Origin: CAYHZL01 sp964361075
GTDB lineage: Bacteria; Bacteroidota; Ignavibacteria; UBA10030; UBA8401
DNA length: 5,312 bases
Reading direction: 5' to 3'
NCBI GenBank assembly: GCA_964361075.1
Contig: CAYHZL010000227.1
Span: forward strand, 1 to 5,312
Made by a program: the position numbers and the translations under genes. The notes below the pieces were generated by a model that made no database searches, was not told the DNA's origin, and worked only from the letters and a program-made list of their open reading frames with translations. The number at the start of each line of letters is the position of its first letter. Position 1 is the stretch's first letter. Below are positions 1 through 5,015 of this stretch, one piece after another.

Positions 1-1
1 A

Positions 2-1180
2 AAAGCATCCGGCTCGCGCATGTGGGATGAATCTGGCAATGAAGTTATTGATTATGGCGGGTCGTGGGGACCGATGATTTTGGGGCACACACATCCGGAA
101 ATAATTGAAGCGATTGTTACAGCGGCGGCTGACGGAACCAGTTTCGGCGCTGCGACAAAACGCGAAATTGAGATGGCAGAACTCATTTCATCCATCGTTC
201 CTTCTATTGAAATGGTGCGGATGGTAAATTCCGGTACTGAAGCGACGATGAGCGCCATTCGTCTTGCACGCGCATACACCGGAAGAGAAAAAATTATTAA
301 GTTCGAAGGGTGCTATCACGGTCATGCAGATTCATTTTTAATTAAAGCCGGTTCCGGTGCGATGACGTTGGGAGTTCCTGATAGTCCGGGTGTTCCTCAC
401 TCAATCGGCAGCGCAACATTAACTGCAACATTTAATGATTTGGTTTCTGTGCAGCAATTACTCGAAGCGAATCCGCAACAAGTTGCAGCAATTATTGTTG
501 AACCGGTTGTCGGTAACATGGGCTGCATTCCGCCAGACGAAGGATTTCTTTCTGGATTGCGAACGCTGTGCGATAAATACGGTGTTGTATTTATTTTTGA
601 TGAAGTGATGACCGGATTTCGTGTTGCATTGGGCGGCGCGCAAGAACGCTACAACATCAAACCTGATCTGACAACATTAGGAAAAATTATCGGCGGCGGA
701 TTGCCGGTTGGCGCGTACGGCGGGAAAAAAGAAATTATGCAAATGGTCGCGCCAGCCGGACCGATGTATCAAGCAGGTACGTTATCAGGAAATCCATTGG
801 CGATGGCATCTGGTCTTGCAATGTTGAAGAAATTAAAAAGCACACCATCCATATATGACATTCTCGAACAACGTTCCGGCTTGTTAGAAAGCAATGTGAA
901 AAAATTGATTGCTCACTATCATCTTCCACTTTCCATCAACAGAGTTGGTTCGATGTTCACACTGTTCTTTACTGCAGAAAAAGTGAAAGAGTACGCTTCA
1001 GCAAAACTTTCGGATACAAAAAAATTCGGAAAATATTTTAACGGAATGTTGGAACAAGGAATCTATCTCGCACCATCACAATTTGAAGCAGCGTTTATTT
1101 CAACTGCGCACACCGAAGAAGATATTCTCCGCACATCGCAAGCGACAGAAACTGTGCTGAAAAAAATTTTCAACATATAA
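2..1180 (+). CDS. hemL: Glutamate-1-semialdehyde 2,1-aminomutase, 5'-truncated by window edge
   Basis: PLP-dependent class III aminotransferase that converts glutamate-1-semialdehyde to 5-aminolevulinate, the last step of the C5 route to heme and other tetrapyrroles, in the cytoplasm. The frame is open from base 2, and the residues before the first Met (KASGSR) continue the family's N-terminal region, so the ATG at 20 is internal and not the start. About 392 residues are present against a usual 425-430, so roughly 35 are missing upstream. Numbered from the Met at 20, visible family motifs are SWGPMILGH (15-23), NSGTEATMSAIRLARA (70-85), the glycine-rich CYHGHADSFLIKAGSG (98-113), FDEVMTGFR (193-201, Asp194 expected to contact the PLP pyridine nitrogen) and TTLGKIIGGGLPVGAYGG, whose Lys222 (codon 683-685) is the expected Schiff-base lysine. 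AGTLSGNPLAMASG at 252-265 is also typical. The gene ends with TAA, and a tRNA-Glu gene follows after 42 bp with no clear terminator between them. Confidence 0.96.
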   Translation, partial: KASGSRMWDESGNEVIDYGGSWGPMILGHTHPEIIEAIVTAAADGTSFGAATKREIEMAELISSIVPSIEMVRMVNSGTEATMSAIRLARAYTGREKIIKFEGCYHGHADSFLIKAGSGAMTLGVPDSPGVPHSIGSATLTATFNDLVSVQQLLEANPQQVAAIIVEPVVGNMGCIPPDEGFLSGLRTLCDKYGVVFIFDEVMTGFRVALGGAQERYNIKPDLTTLGKIIGGGLPVGAYGGKKEIMQMVAPAGPMYQAGTLSGNPLAMASGLAMLKKLKSTPSIYDILEQRSGLLESNVKKLIAHYHLPLSINRVGSMFTLFFTAEKVKEYASAKLSDTKKFGKYFNGMLEQGIYLAPSQFEAAFISTAHTEEDILRTSQATETVLKKIFNI

Positions 1181-1222
1181 ATAACTTGATTGTAAATTGA
1201 AATATTATTTCTATTTTAGACC

Positions 1223-1295
1223 GTCCCCATCGTCTAGAGGCCTAGGACGCGAGCTTCTCTGGCTCGAAACAGAGGTTCGAATCCTTTTGGGGACA
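1223..1295 (+). tRNA. tRNA-Glu (anticodon CTC)
   Basis: A complete cloverleaf can be drawn. The acceptor stem is GTCCCCA (1223-1229) with TGGGGAC (1288-1294). The D arm is GTCT...GGAC (1232-1248) with a GG in the loop. The anticodon stem CGAGC (1250-1254) pairs with GCTCG (1262-1266). The T stem AGAGG (1271-1275) pairs with CCTTT (1283-1287, one G-U) around the loop TTCGAAT. The 7-nt anticodon loop TTCTCTG places CTC at 1257-1259, which reads GAG (Glu), and the body matches bacterial tRNA-Glu closely. The discriminator is A and no CCA is encoded (CAA follows). Position 37 is T where nearly all tRNAs have a purine, and 32/38 are T/G; this is odd but does not break the fold. The adjacent upstream gene is hemL, whose pathway begins with Glu-tRNA(Glu). 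I found no convincing promoter in the 42-bp gap, so co-transcription with hemL is possible but unproven. Confidence 0.93.
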
Positions 1296-1450
1296 CAACT
1301 CTTCAGCACACCAAAATAAAAATCGTACTCTATAACACTACCATTGCGTTACCAGAATAGAGAGCAATATTATTTTTTCGTTACTGAAAAATTTAACTTG
1401 ATTTTTTTACAATGTGTTGCTGCAATGCACACGTAGAATTTGTGGGAAAG

Positions 1451-1516
1451 AATTGCGCCAGAGGCGCATCAGCTTTGGCTGATACGAGGCGGTCTTGTAA
1501 GTGGGACGAGGTAATT
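1451..1516. repeat. Compact GC-rich element of three tandem hairpins
   Basis: Three short hairpins follow each other in about 55 bp: GCGCC-AGA-GGCGC (1455-1467, perfect), ATCAGC-TTTG-GCTGAT (1468-1483, perfect and directly abutting the first), and GTCTT-GTAAGT-GGGAC (1492-1507, with two G-T pairs). GAGG units recur between and after them. The block is roughly 60% GC inside AT-rich flanks and is bounded by AATT on both sides (1451-1454 and 1513-1516). This layout suggests a dispersed structured repeat of the REP type or a small structured RNA. No second copy lies in the window, so calling it a repeat is inference; the hairpins themselves are directly visible. Confidence 0.4.
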
Positions 1517-1529
1517 GATTATTATTATT

Positions 1530-1652
1530 CTATTCTACGCACTCTTTGTGGTTATTTTTTTTGAGGTCGGGTACCTGACCGTCTTTCGTTATCGTACAGC
1601 AATCCGCACACTTCAACCAGTCTGGTAATTGTTTCTTCATAGTGCACTTCAT
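1530..1652 (-). CDS. Possible 40-residue microprotein with CxxC...HxxC pattern
   Basis: On the minus strand, ATG at 1652-1650 opens a 40-codon frame ending in TAG at 1532-1530. I do not recognise the product. It is Lys-rich and has five Cys: C15-x2-C18 (followed by C19) and H35-x2-C38, spaced as in small C2HC zinc-binding modules, plus C3. The same frame stays open upstream to 1700 without another usable start, so it could also be the 3' remnant of a longer gene. A ten-codon frame (1681-1649, MKKELILFQR) ends with TGA overlapping this ATG as ATGA, an arrangement typical of translational coupling. There is no Shine-Dalgarno at normal distance; an AAGGAG lies 17 nt upstream, inside a hairpin. 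No promoter was found. Length and isolation make chance a real possibility. Confidence 0.25.
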   Translation of the reverse strand: MKCTMKKQLPDWLKCADCCTITKDGQVPDLKKNNHKECVE

Positions 1653-1706
1653 CGTTGAAAAAGGATTAACTCCTTTTTCATCCTTTCGATCTATTACTTT
1701 TCAACG
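1653..1706. promoter_or_regulatory. Mutually exclusive stem-loops (possible RNA switch or attenuator)
   Basis: TGAAAAAGGA (1656-1665) and TCCTTTTTCA (1671-1680) form a perfect 10-bp stem with a 5-nt loop. The segment CGTTGAAAA (1653-1661), which overlaps the first arm, is also a perfect complement of TTTTCAACG (1698-1706), so only one of the two stems can form at a time. Read on the minus strand, the first stem hides an AAGGAG sequence and lies just before the possible microprotein start. Whether either strand is transcribed here is unknown, so a regulatory role is inference. Confidence 0.3.
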
Positions 1707-1746
1707 TAATCATCGGTATACTATTTCACAGTTCAGGGGAGATTTT

Positions 1747-1771
1747 ATTCCCTTTATCAAACAAAGGGAAT
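1747..1771. other. Perfect 9-bp stem-loop
   Basis: ATTCCCTTT (1747-1755) and AAAGGGAAT (1763-1771) pair perfectly around ATCAAAC. An outer GTTCA (1731-1735) and TGAAC (1781-1785) could extend the structure across an internal loop. It lies about 95 bp before the lipoprotein start and lacks a following T-run on the + strand, so it is not a standard terminator in that direction. It could be a 5'-leader structure or a protein-binding site. Confidence 0.4.
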
Positions 1772-1854
1772 CTTGACTGTTGAACATTTAAAATGAAAGA
1801 ACGTGCATAATGCTGAAATCATTGTGTATTACATTGAGGTATTCATCTAAATAA

Positions 1855-1860
1855 AAAGGA
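1855..1860 (+). promoter_or_regulatory. Ribosome binding site that selects the second of two ATGs
   Basis: AAAGGA directly abuts an ATG at 1861, which leaves no spacing for that codon. The next in-frame ATG, at 1867, lies 6 nt from the site, a normal distance. The lipoprotein is therefore taken to start at 1867, giving the typical signal-peptide start MKKK. Confidence 0.65.
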
Positions 1861-1866
1861 ATGGTA

Positions 1867-2673
1867 ATGAAAAAGAAAAATATTTTCACATTTAGTATAT
1901 TCATCGCTCTTTTGGGTATCGCAGTTGGTTGTAAAAATTCAAACGATCCTGTCGCTTCAGATTCAGCTACTTCTGTTGTTACTCTTTCGGTTGGATTTTC
2001 TAAGGTAGGTTCAAACACATCGTTTTCAAAAACCGCTGTTATTGATTCGATGCGGATAGACAGCATCGTTGCTGTATTTCAAAGAATAAAATTTGAATCA
2101 CACATTGAATCAGCAACAATCGATACCGCTGGAAAAGATACAACAGAAACTGAAAATGAATTAAACTACACATTTAAGGGACCGTTTATTATTCATCTTC
2201 GAGATTCAAATTCGGTAAGTTTTGCAAACCAGACACTCCCCGCAGGTACATACACAGGTATTAAATTTAAAATTCACACTTTCCATAAAGGTGAAAAATA
2301 CGAAGATAGCGATGAACACAATCACCGAATGGTTGCTGCAAACAATGATTCAATGATGGGTTATAGTATTGCTGTATGGGGGAAAATAAAACAAAATGGA
2401 ATATGGGTTCCGTTTGCGTACAAAACAAACATTGAAGTTGAATTTAAATTGAAAGGTAATTTCACAATTGCCGTTTCTACAAATTCTGTAAACATGGCTC
2501 TGCGGTTTAATACCGGGGACTGGTTTAAGGATCTCAATACCGGTGCATTGTTGGATCCGACAAATACATCAAAGCAAAACCAAGAACTGATTAACCAAGC
2601 AATAAAAAAATCGTTTGAAAAAGGTCGCGGAGGTAAAGATTCTAATAACGATGGACATCCGGATGATTATTAG
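1867..2673 (+). CDS. Predicted secreted lipoprotein of unknown function, DUF4382-like
   Basis: Starting at 1867 the product is 268 residues; the upstream ATG at 1861 would add two. The numbers here count from 1861. A lysine-rich start (KKK, 4-6) and a hydrophobic core lead to a lipobox ending AVGC, with Cys24 as the expected lipidated residue, so the protein should be exported and anchored in a membrane by signal peptidase II. The mature part is polar and beta-rich. The segment LPAGTYTGIKFKI (126-138) resembles the LPAGxYxxI stretch of DUF4382-type lipoprotein domains, but I am not certain of the family. A His/acid cluster (H139, H142, D149, D151, E152, H153, H155) could bind metal. The C-terminus ends in DSNNDGHPDDY (260-270), an Asp/Asn-rich pattern like calcium-binding D-x-N-x-D-G loops. 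The stop codon TAG is completed by the first base of an inserted MITE-like element, and the gene's probable terminator lies beyond it. The gene appears monocistronic. Confidence 0.87.
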   Translation: MKKKNIFTFSIFIALLGIAVGCKNSNDPVASDSATSVVTLSVGFSKVGSNTSFSKTAVIDSMRIDSIVAVFQRIKFESHIESATIDTAGKDTTETENELNYTFKGPFIIHLRDSNSVSFANQTLPAGTYTGIKFKIHTFHKGEKYEDSDEHNHRMVAANNDSMMGYSIAVWGKIKQNGIWVPFAYKTNIEVEFKLKGNFTIAVSTNSVNMALRFNTGDWFKDLNTGALLDPTNTSKQNQELINQAIKKSFEKGRGGKDSNNDGHPDDY

Positions 2674-2814
2674 GGCGGTTCCAAAAATTAAGTTTCCTTT
2701 CACCGCGAAGACGCAAAGGCGCAATGAAAGAAAATAATAACCAATAGAAATTTATACTTTGCGTCTCCGCGTCTTTGTGGTATAATTTATTTTTTTGAAA
2801 TTTTAGAACTGCCC
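2673..2814. mobile_element. MITE-like non-autonomous element with IS5-type ends
   Basis: This 142-bp element has no coding capacity. Its terminal inverted repeats are GGGCGGTTCCAAAAAT (2673-2688) and, read in reverse complement, GGGCAGTTCTAAAATT (2799-2814), matching at 13 of 16 positions. It is flanked by a perfect 4-bp direct repeat, ATTA (2669-2672 and 2815-2818), which fits target-site duplication. The left end differs at only 2 of 16 bases from the left end of the IS that starts at 3666, so that IS type is the likely source of transposase. The interior is a long imperfect hairpin of GACGCAAAG-type units. The insertion point is the stop codon of the lipoprotein gene, without changing its protein. 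That this is a mobile unit is inferred from its ends and the flanking duplication. Confidence 0.8.
2702..2781. repeat. Interior inverted repeat of GACGCAAAG-type units within the MITE
   Basis: ACCGCGAAGACGC (2702-2714) pairs with GCGTCTTTGTGGT (2769-2781) over 13 bp, two of them G-T. A second, less perfect unit lies inside each arm: AAAGGCGCAA at 2715-2724 against CTTTGCGTCTCC at 2757-2768. The arms are thus degenerate tandem copies of roughly AAGACGCAAAG placed head to head. Similar CGCAAAG repeats are familiar to me from intergenic regions of many bacteria, but no function is known to me. Confidence 0.65.
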
Positions 2815-2840
2815 ATTAAAGAATAGAATTATTACAAAAG

Positions 2841-2876
2841 AAAAATCCTACACACTTATGATGTAGGATTTTTTTT
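2841..2876 (+). terminator. Rho-independent terminator of the lipoprotein gene
   Basis: AAAAATCCTACA (2841-2852) pairs perfectly with TGTAGGATTTTT (2862-2873) around a 9-nt loop, and the T-run continues to 2876. The A-run before the stem makes it potentially bidirectional. Without the inserted element, this terminator would lie only about 20 nt after the lipoprotein stop codon, which supports it as that gene's native terminator. Confidence 0.85.
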
Positions 2877-2940
2877 GTCTTCACAAAAAACATCTAAGAT
2901 AAAGTTCTACATCTTCTATAAGAAAAAAAACGGTTGATTC

Positions 2941-2952
2941 GATAACGTTATC
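2941..2952. promoter_or_regulatory. Perfect 12-bp palindrome, candidate operator
   Basis: GATAACGTTATC is a perfect palindrome 72 bp before the barrel-protein start. Its centre, AACGTT, resembles the central core of many LacI/GalR-family operators. A TTGATT (2934-2939) just upstream could be a -35 box, but I see no good -10 at 17 nt, so the promoter position is unknown. No regulator gene is in the window. The palindrome is observed; the operator role is inference. Confidence 0.35.
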
Positions 2953-3024
2953 TGTTCTCAAGAATAGAAATCAATCGAAAGAATTACCAACAAATATACA
3001 AACCAGACTACAAGGAGTATCTTT

Positions 3025-3522
3025 ATGAAATATTTTAAAATTGCAACTATTGTGTTGTGTCTCTTCTTCTCAGTTCAGATATCCAACGCACAACAGCGAA
3101 CATTCGGACTTGGCTTGATCATCGGTGAGCCGACGGGAATCAGTGCGAAGTTATGGACATCACCTGTCAATGCTTTCGATTTTGGACTTGGCTGGTCTAT
3201 GGGAGGAGATTGGATGGGAAATAATTATTATGGCTATTATAATAGAGGTAGCCGTATTCATTTTCACATGGATTACCTGTGGCATTCGTTTTACGCCATC
3301 CATTCGTCTGAACGATTTCCACTGTACTATGGTTTAGGTGGACGCATTAACAGCGGCGCCGGTTACGACGGCTCTGTAGCAGTTCGAGGTGTGTTCGGTA
3401 TTGCATGGCTGCCTCATAATACACCAATTGATGTCTTTCTTGAACTCGTTCCGTCGCTTCAACTTACGTCCTCTACCGGCTTTGGCATTGATGCCGGTTT
3501 CGGTGTGAGATATTTCTTTTGA
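3025..3522 (+). CDS. Small secreted, probably outer-membrane beta-barrel protein of unknown function
   Basis: The product is 165 residues. An AAGGAG site (3012-3017) lies 7 nt before the ATG. Residues 1-22 form a signal peptide: Lys at 2 and 5, a hydrophobic core, and a likely signal peptidase I cut after SNA, before QQR. The mature part consists of alternating Gly/aromatic strands, such as FGLGLIIGEPTGISAKLW (27-44) and the C-terminal GFGIDAGFGVRYFF, and ends in Phe as outer-membrane barrels usually do. The size fits an eight-stranded barrel. A Gly/Tyr/Trp/Asn-rich loop at about 57-75 would face outward. I do not recognise a specific family. Porin-like or structural roles are possible, and no substrate can be named. 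The gene stands alone, with a possible weak terminator 24 bp downstream and an IS beginning about 140 bp later. Confidence 0.85.
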   Translation: MKYFKIATIVLCLFFSVQISNAQQRTFGLGLIIGEPTGISAKLWTSPVNAFDFGLGWSMGGDWMGNNYYGYYNRGSRIHFHMDYLWHSFYAIHSSERFPLYYGLGGRINSGAGYDGSVAVRGVFGIAWLPHNTPIDVFLELVPSLQLTSSTGFGIDAGFGVRYFF

Positions 3523-3545
3523 TGAAGGTAATTTATTTTCAGTTC

Positions 3546-3571
3546 AAGTAGAATAACGTAATTTTACTTTT
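3546..3571 (+). terminator. Weak possible terminator after the barrel gene
   Basis: AAGTAGAAT (3546-3554) pairs with ATTTTACTT (3561-3569) over 9 bp with one G-T and a 6-nt loop, followed by TT only. The AT-rich stem and short T-run make it marginal. Its support is mainly its position 24 bp after the stop codon. Confidence 0.3.
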
Positions 3572-3665
3572 CAATGTACTATTTCGAATACGTCTACTTA
3601 CTTGGTTGTCCTAAAAATCATCCCTTTGGACTATTGTTTTTCAGATTTATCTATTCGTTATTATT

Positions 3666-3681
3666 GGGCGGTTCTCAAAAT
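3666..3681 (+). repeat. Left terminal inverted repeat of the IS
   Basis: GGGCGGTTCTCAAAAT. It shares the first nine bases exactly with the left end of the MITE-like element at 2673. It lies 109 bp before the transposase start. Confidence 0.75.
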
Positions 3682-3713
3682 AGGCATAAAAACAATGGAT
3701 TTAAAAAAATAAT

Positions 3714-3757
3714 TTGAGTAATATAAAATTGGCAAAAATAATACATTTATTACTCAA
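3714..3757 (+). promoter_or_regulatory. 10-bp inverted repeat ahead of the transposase
   Basis: TTGAGTAATA (3714-3723) is perfectly complementary to TATTACTCAA (3748-3757), with a 24-nt spacer; the second arm ends 17 nt before the transposase ATG. It could be a protein-binding site, or a hairpin formed only in read-through transcripts that limits transposase translation, a device known in other IS elements. No strong Shine-Dalgarno precedes the ATG. Confidence 0.4.
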
Positions 3758-3774
3758 CCATTACAAAAGAATAT

Positions 3775-4836
3775 ATGAGAACAAGCAGGAAGCAATTATC
3801 CAGGGGATTTTTTGATGAGGTAGAGCAGTTGGAAAAACTGAGCAAACTCAAAGACCCGTTAGAAAAGCTGAATACAGCAATAGATTTTGAGATATTCAGG
3901 GAAACGCTCAACACGATGTATGAAAAGACAGATCGCAAGAGCGAGGCGGGAGCAAAAGGGTATGATTACGTATTGATGTTGAAAATAATTATTGTGCAAC
4001 GGCTGTATAATTTATCGGATGAGCAAATGGAATTTCAACTCAATGACCGATTAACATTCAAGCGTTTTGTAGGATTAGATTTCAGCCACACCGTACCGGA
4101 TACCAATACGATCTGGAGATTTAAGGAAAAGCTGAAGGAAAACGATAATGAGCGGAAATTATTTGATTTGTTTTACAAACAAGTAGAAGCCCACCACTTA
4201 ATCGTTCGCCGCGGCGAATTAGTAGATGCAAGTTTTCATGAAGTTCCACGTCAACGCAATACCAGAGAAGAGAACAAAACGCTCAAAGAAGGAGCAATAC
4301 CAGAGGAATGGGAAGAAGAAAAAAACAAGCACACACTACCTCACAAAGACACCGATGCGCGGTGGACAAAAAAAAATAACCAACTCTATTATGGATATAA
4401 GAATCACATCAAAGCTGATTTAGGGAGTAAGTTGATAGACAGTTACACTGTAAGTGGCGCAAGCGTACATGACTCTCAAGCATTAGAAATATTACTGAAC
4501 GAAAAAGATAAAGGGCAAGCATTATACGCAGACAGCGCGTACACAGGGGAAGTGCAAGAAACAACGATTTCCAACGTGGCAATGGTAAATAAAGTACACG
4601 AGAAGGGATACAAAAACAAACCGCTTACCGAAGAACAAAAGGAAAGCAACCGAATCAAATCTAAAGTGCGCGCACGCGTTGAACATATTTTTGGATTCGT
4701 AGAAAACAGTATGAATGGTTCTTTTATCCGAACCATTGGCATTAAGCGAGCCACTGCTGTTGTGGGACTGATGAATTTAACCTACAATATGTTTCGTTAC
4801 CTACAATTGATTTCACTACATTCAGGACAAGTATAG
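3775..4836 (+). CDS. IS5-family DDE transposase, intact
   Basis: The 353-residue enzyme catalyses cut and strand transfer of the surrounding IS. Residues about 20-125 match the N-terminal DUF772-type region, with PLEKL at 28-32, GAKGYDYVLMLKIIIVQRLY at 59-78 and TIWRFKEKL at 112-120. The RNase H-like catalytic part follows. Its DDE triad reads as Asp151 in ELVDASF, Asp253 in YADSAYTG and Glu303 in RARVEHIFGF. DARWTKKN and YYGYKNH between the two Asp residues are also typical of this subgroup. Length is normal for IS5-type enzymes and no frameshift or stop is present, so the protein is probably functional. The start at 3775 is the first ATG after an in-frame TAA at 3739. It may also act on the MITE-like element at 2673, whose ends resemble this IS. 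Confidence 0.95.
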   Translation: MRTSRKQLSRGFFDEVEQLEKLSKLKDPLEKLNTAIDFEIFRETLNTMYEKTDRKSEAGAKGYDYVLMLKIIIVQRLYNLSDEQMEFQLNDRLTFKRFVGLDFSHTVPDTNTIWRFKEKLKENDNERKLFDLFYKQVEAHHLIVRRGELVDASFHEVPRQRNTREENKTLKEGAIPEEWEEEKNKHTLPHKDTDARWTKKNNQLYYGYKNHIKADLGSKLIDSYTVSGASVHDSQALEILLNEKDKGQALYADSAYTGEVQETTISNVAMVNKVHEKGYKNKPLTEEQKESNRIKSKVRARVEHIFGFVENSMNGSFIRTIGIKRATAVVGLMNLTYNMFRYLQLISLHSGQV

Positions 4837-4999
4837 AAGAAGTGTCTCCTAACAGCAATAAAAAATAAAAAACAGAAAAAATGATTAAAAAATAAAAATA
4901 TAAACAACTCAAATACTATCTTTTCTCAGTAGGAAGTTGCTTTATCGCTCCCCCCAGCATTGATTTCTCAAATGCGAATATATTTTTTCGCTAACACTA

Positions 5000-5015
5000 A
5001 TTTTTAGAGATACCC
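5000..5015 (-). repeat. Candidate degenerate right terminal inverted repeat of the IS
   Basis: The reverse complement GGGTATCTCTAAAAAT aligns to the IS left end at 11 of 16 bases and to the right end of the MITE-like element at 12 of 16. The outer GGG and the inner TCT plus A-run are conserved. It is the only such sequence I found between the transposase stop and the next gene, but the adjacent bases give no target duplication. Confidence 0.45.

Larger units (their letters stand above)
1296..1860. other. Structured 565-bp intergenic region between tRNA-Glu and lipoprotein gene
   Basis: No confident protein gene is seen here. Just after the tRNA, ATTGC (1343-1347) can pair with GCAAT (1364-1368), followed by ATTATTTTTT. 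This is a possible but weak terminator for the hemL-tRNA transcript, as it has only a 5-bp stem and a 16-nt loop. The rest contains a GC-rich triple-hairpin element, a possible minus-strand microprotein and two stem-loop groups, each listed separately. I could not identify a convincing sigma-70 or Bacteroidota-type promoter for the downstream lipoprotein gene. TTGACT at 1773-1778 has no -10 at a usable distance. Confidence 0.6.
3666..5015 (+). mobile_element. IS5-family insertion sequence
   Basis: The element of about 1350 bp carries one intact DDE transposase. The left end GGGCGGTTCTCAAAAT (3666-3681) nearly equals the left end of the MITE-like element at 2673 (14 of 16). The right end is less certain. 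The best candidate, 5000-5015, reads GGGTATCTCTAAAAAT in reverse complement, matching the IS left end at 11 of 16 and the MITE right end at 12 of 16. No matching target duplication is visible (TATT on the left, ACTC on the right). The 179 bp after the transposase stop are AT-rich and apparently non-coding, which is long for this family. The IS may have decayed at the right, or its true end may be elsewhere. It separates the barrel gene from the KaiC-like gene. Confidence 0.75.

Noticed and set aside
1371..1384. TATTTTTTCG shared with 4981-4990
   Set aside because: The 10-bp match is T-rich and without further extended similarity; chance in AT-rich DNA is sufficient.
1773..1778. TTGACT as a -35 promoter box for the lipoprotein gene
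   Set aside because: No -10 sequence lies at 16-18 nt; the nearest TAAAAT is only 10 nt away.
1788..2066. 92-residue minus-strand frame over the lipoprotein start
   Set aside because: It is antisense to the signal-peptide region of a clear gene, has no supporting motif or ribosome site, and includes the ribosome binding site region of the real gene.
3125..3337. 70-residue + strand frame inside the barrel gene
   Set aside because: It is an alternate-frame reading of a gene whose signal peptide and barrel pattern are clear in the main frame.
3607..3622. GGTTGTCCTAAAAAT-like stretch as an alternative left end of the IS
   Set aside because: It partly resembles the right-end sequence, but the GGGCGGTTC end at 3666 matches the MITE-like element far better, and no target duplication supports the earlier position.
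4226..4423. 65-residue + strand frame inside the transposase
   Set aside because: It is a shadow frame in a Lys-rich stretch of an intact transposase; no programmed-frameshift signal was seen.
4476..4754. 92-residue minus-strand frame inside the transposase
   Set aside because: It is antisense to the catalytic region and has no recognisable domain.
4960..4984. Outward promoter at the IS right end (TTGATT, TATATT) driving the KaiC-like gene
   Set aside because: The spacing is 13 nt, too short for a normal sigma-70 promoter.
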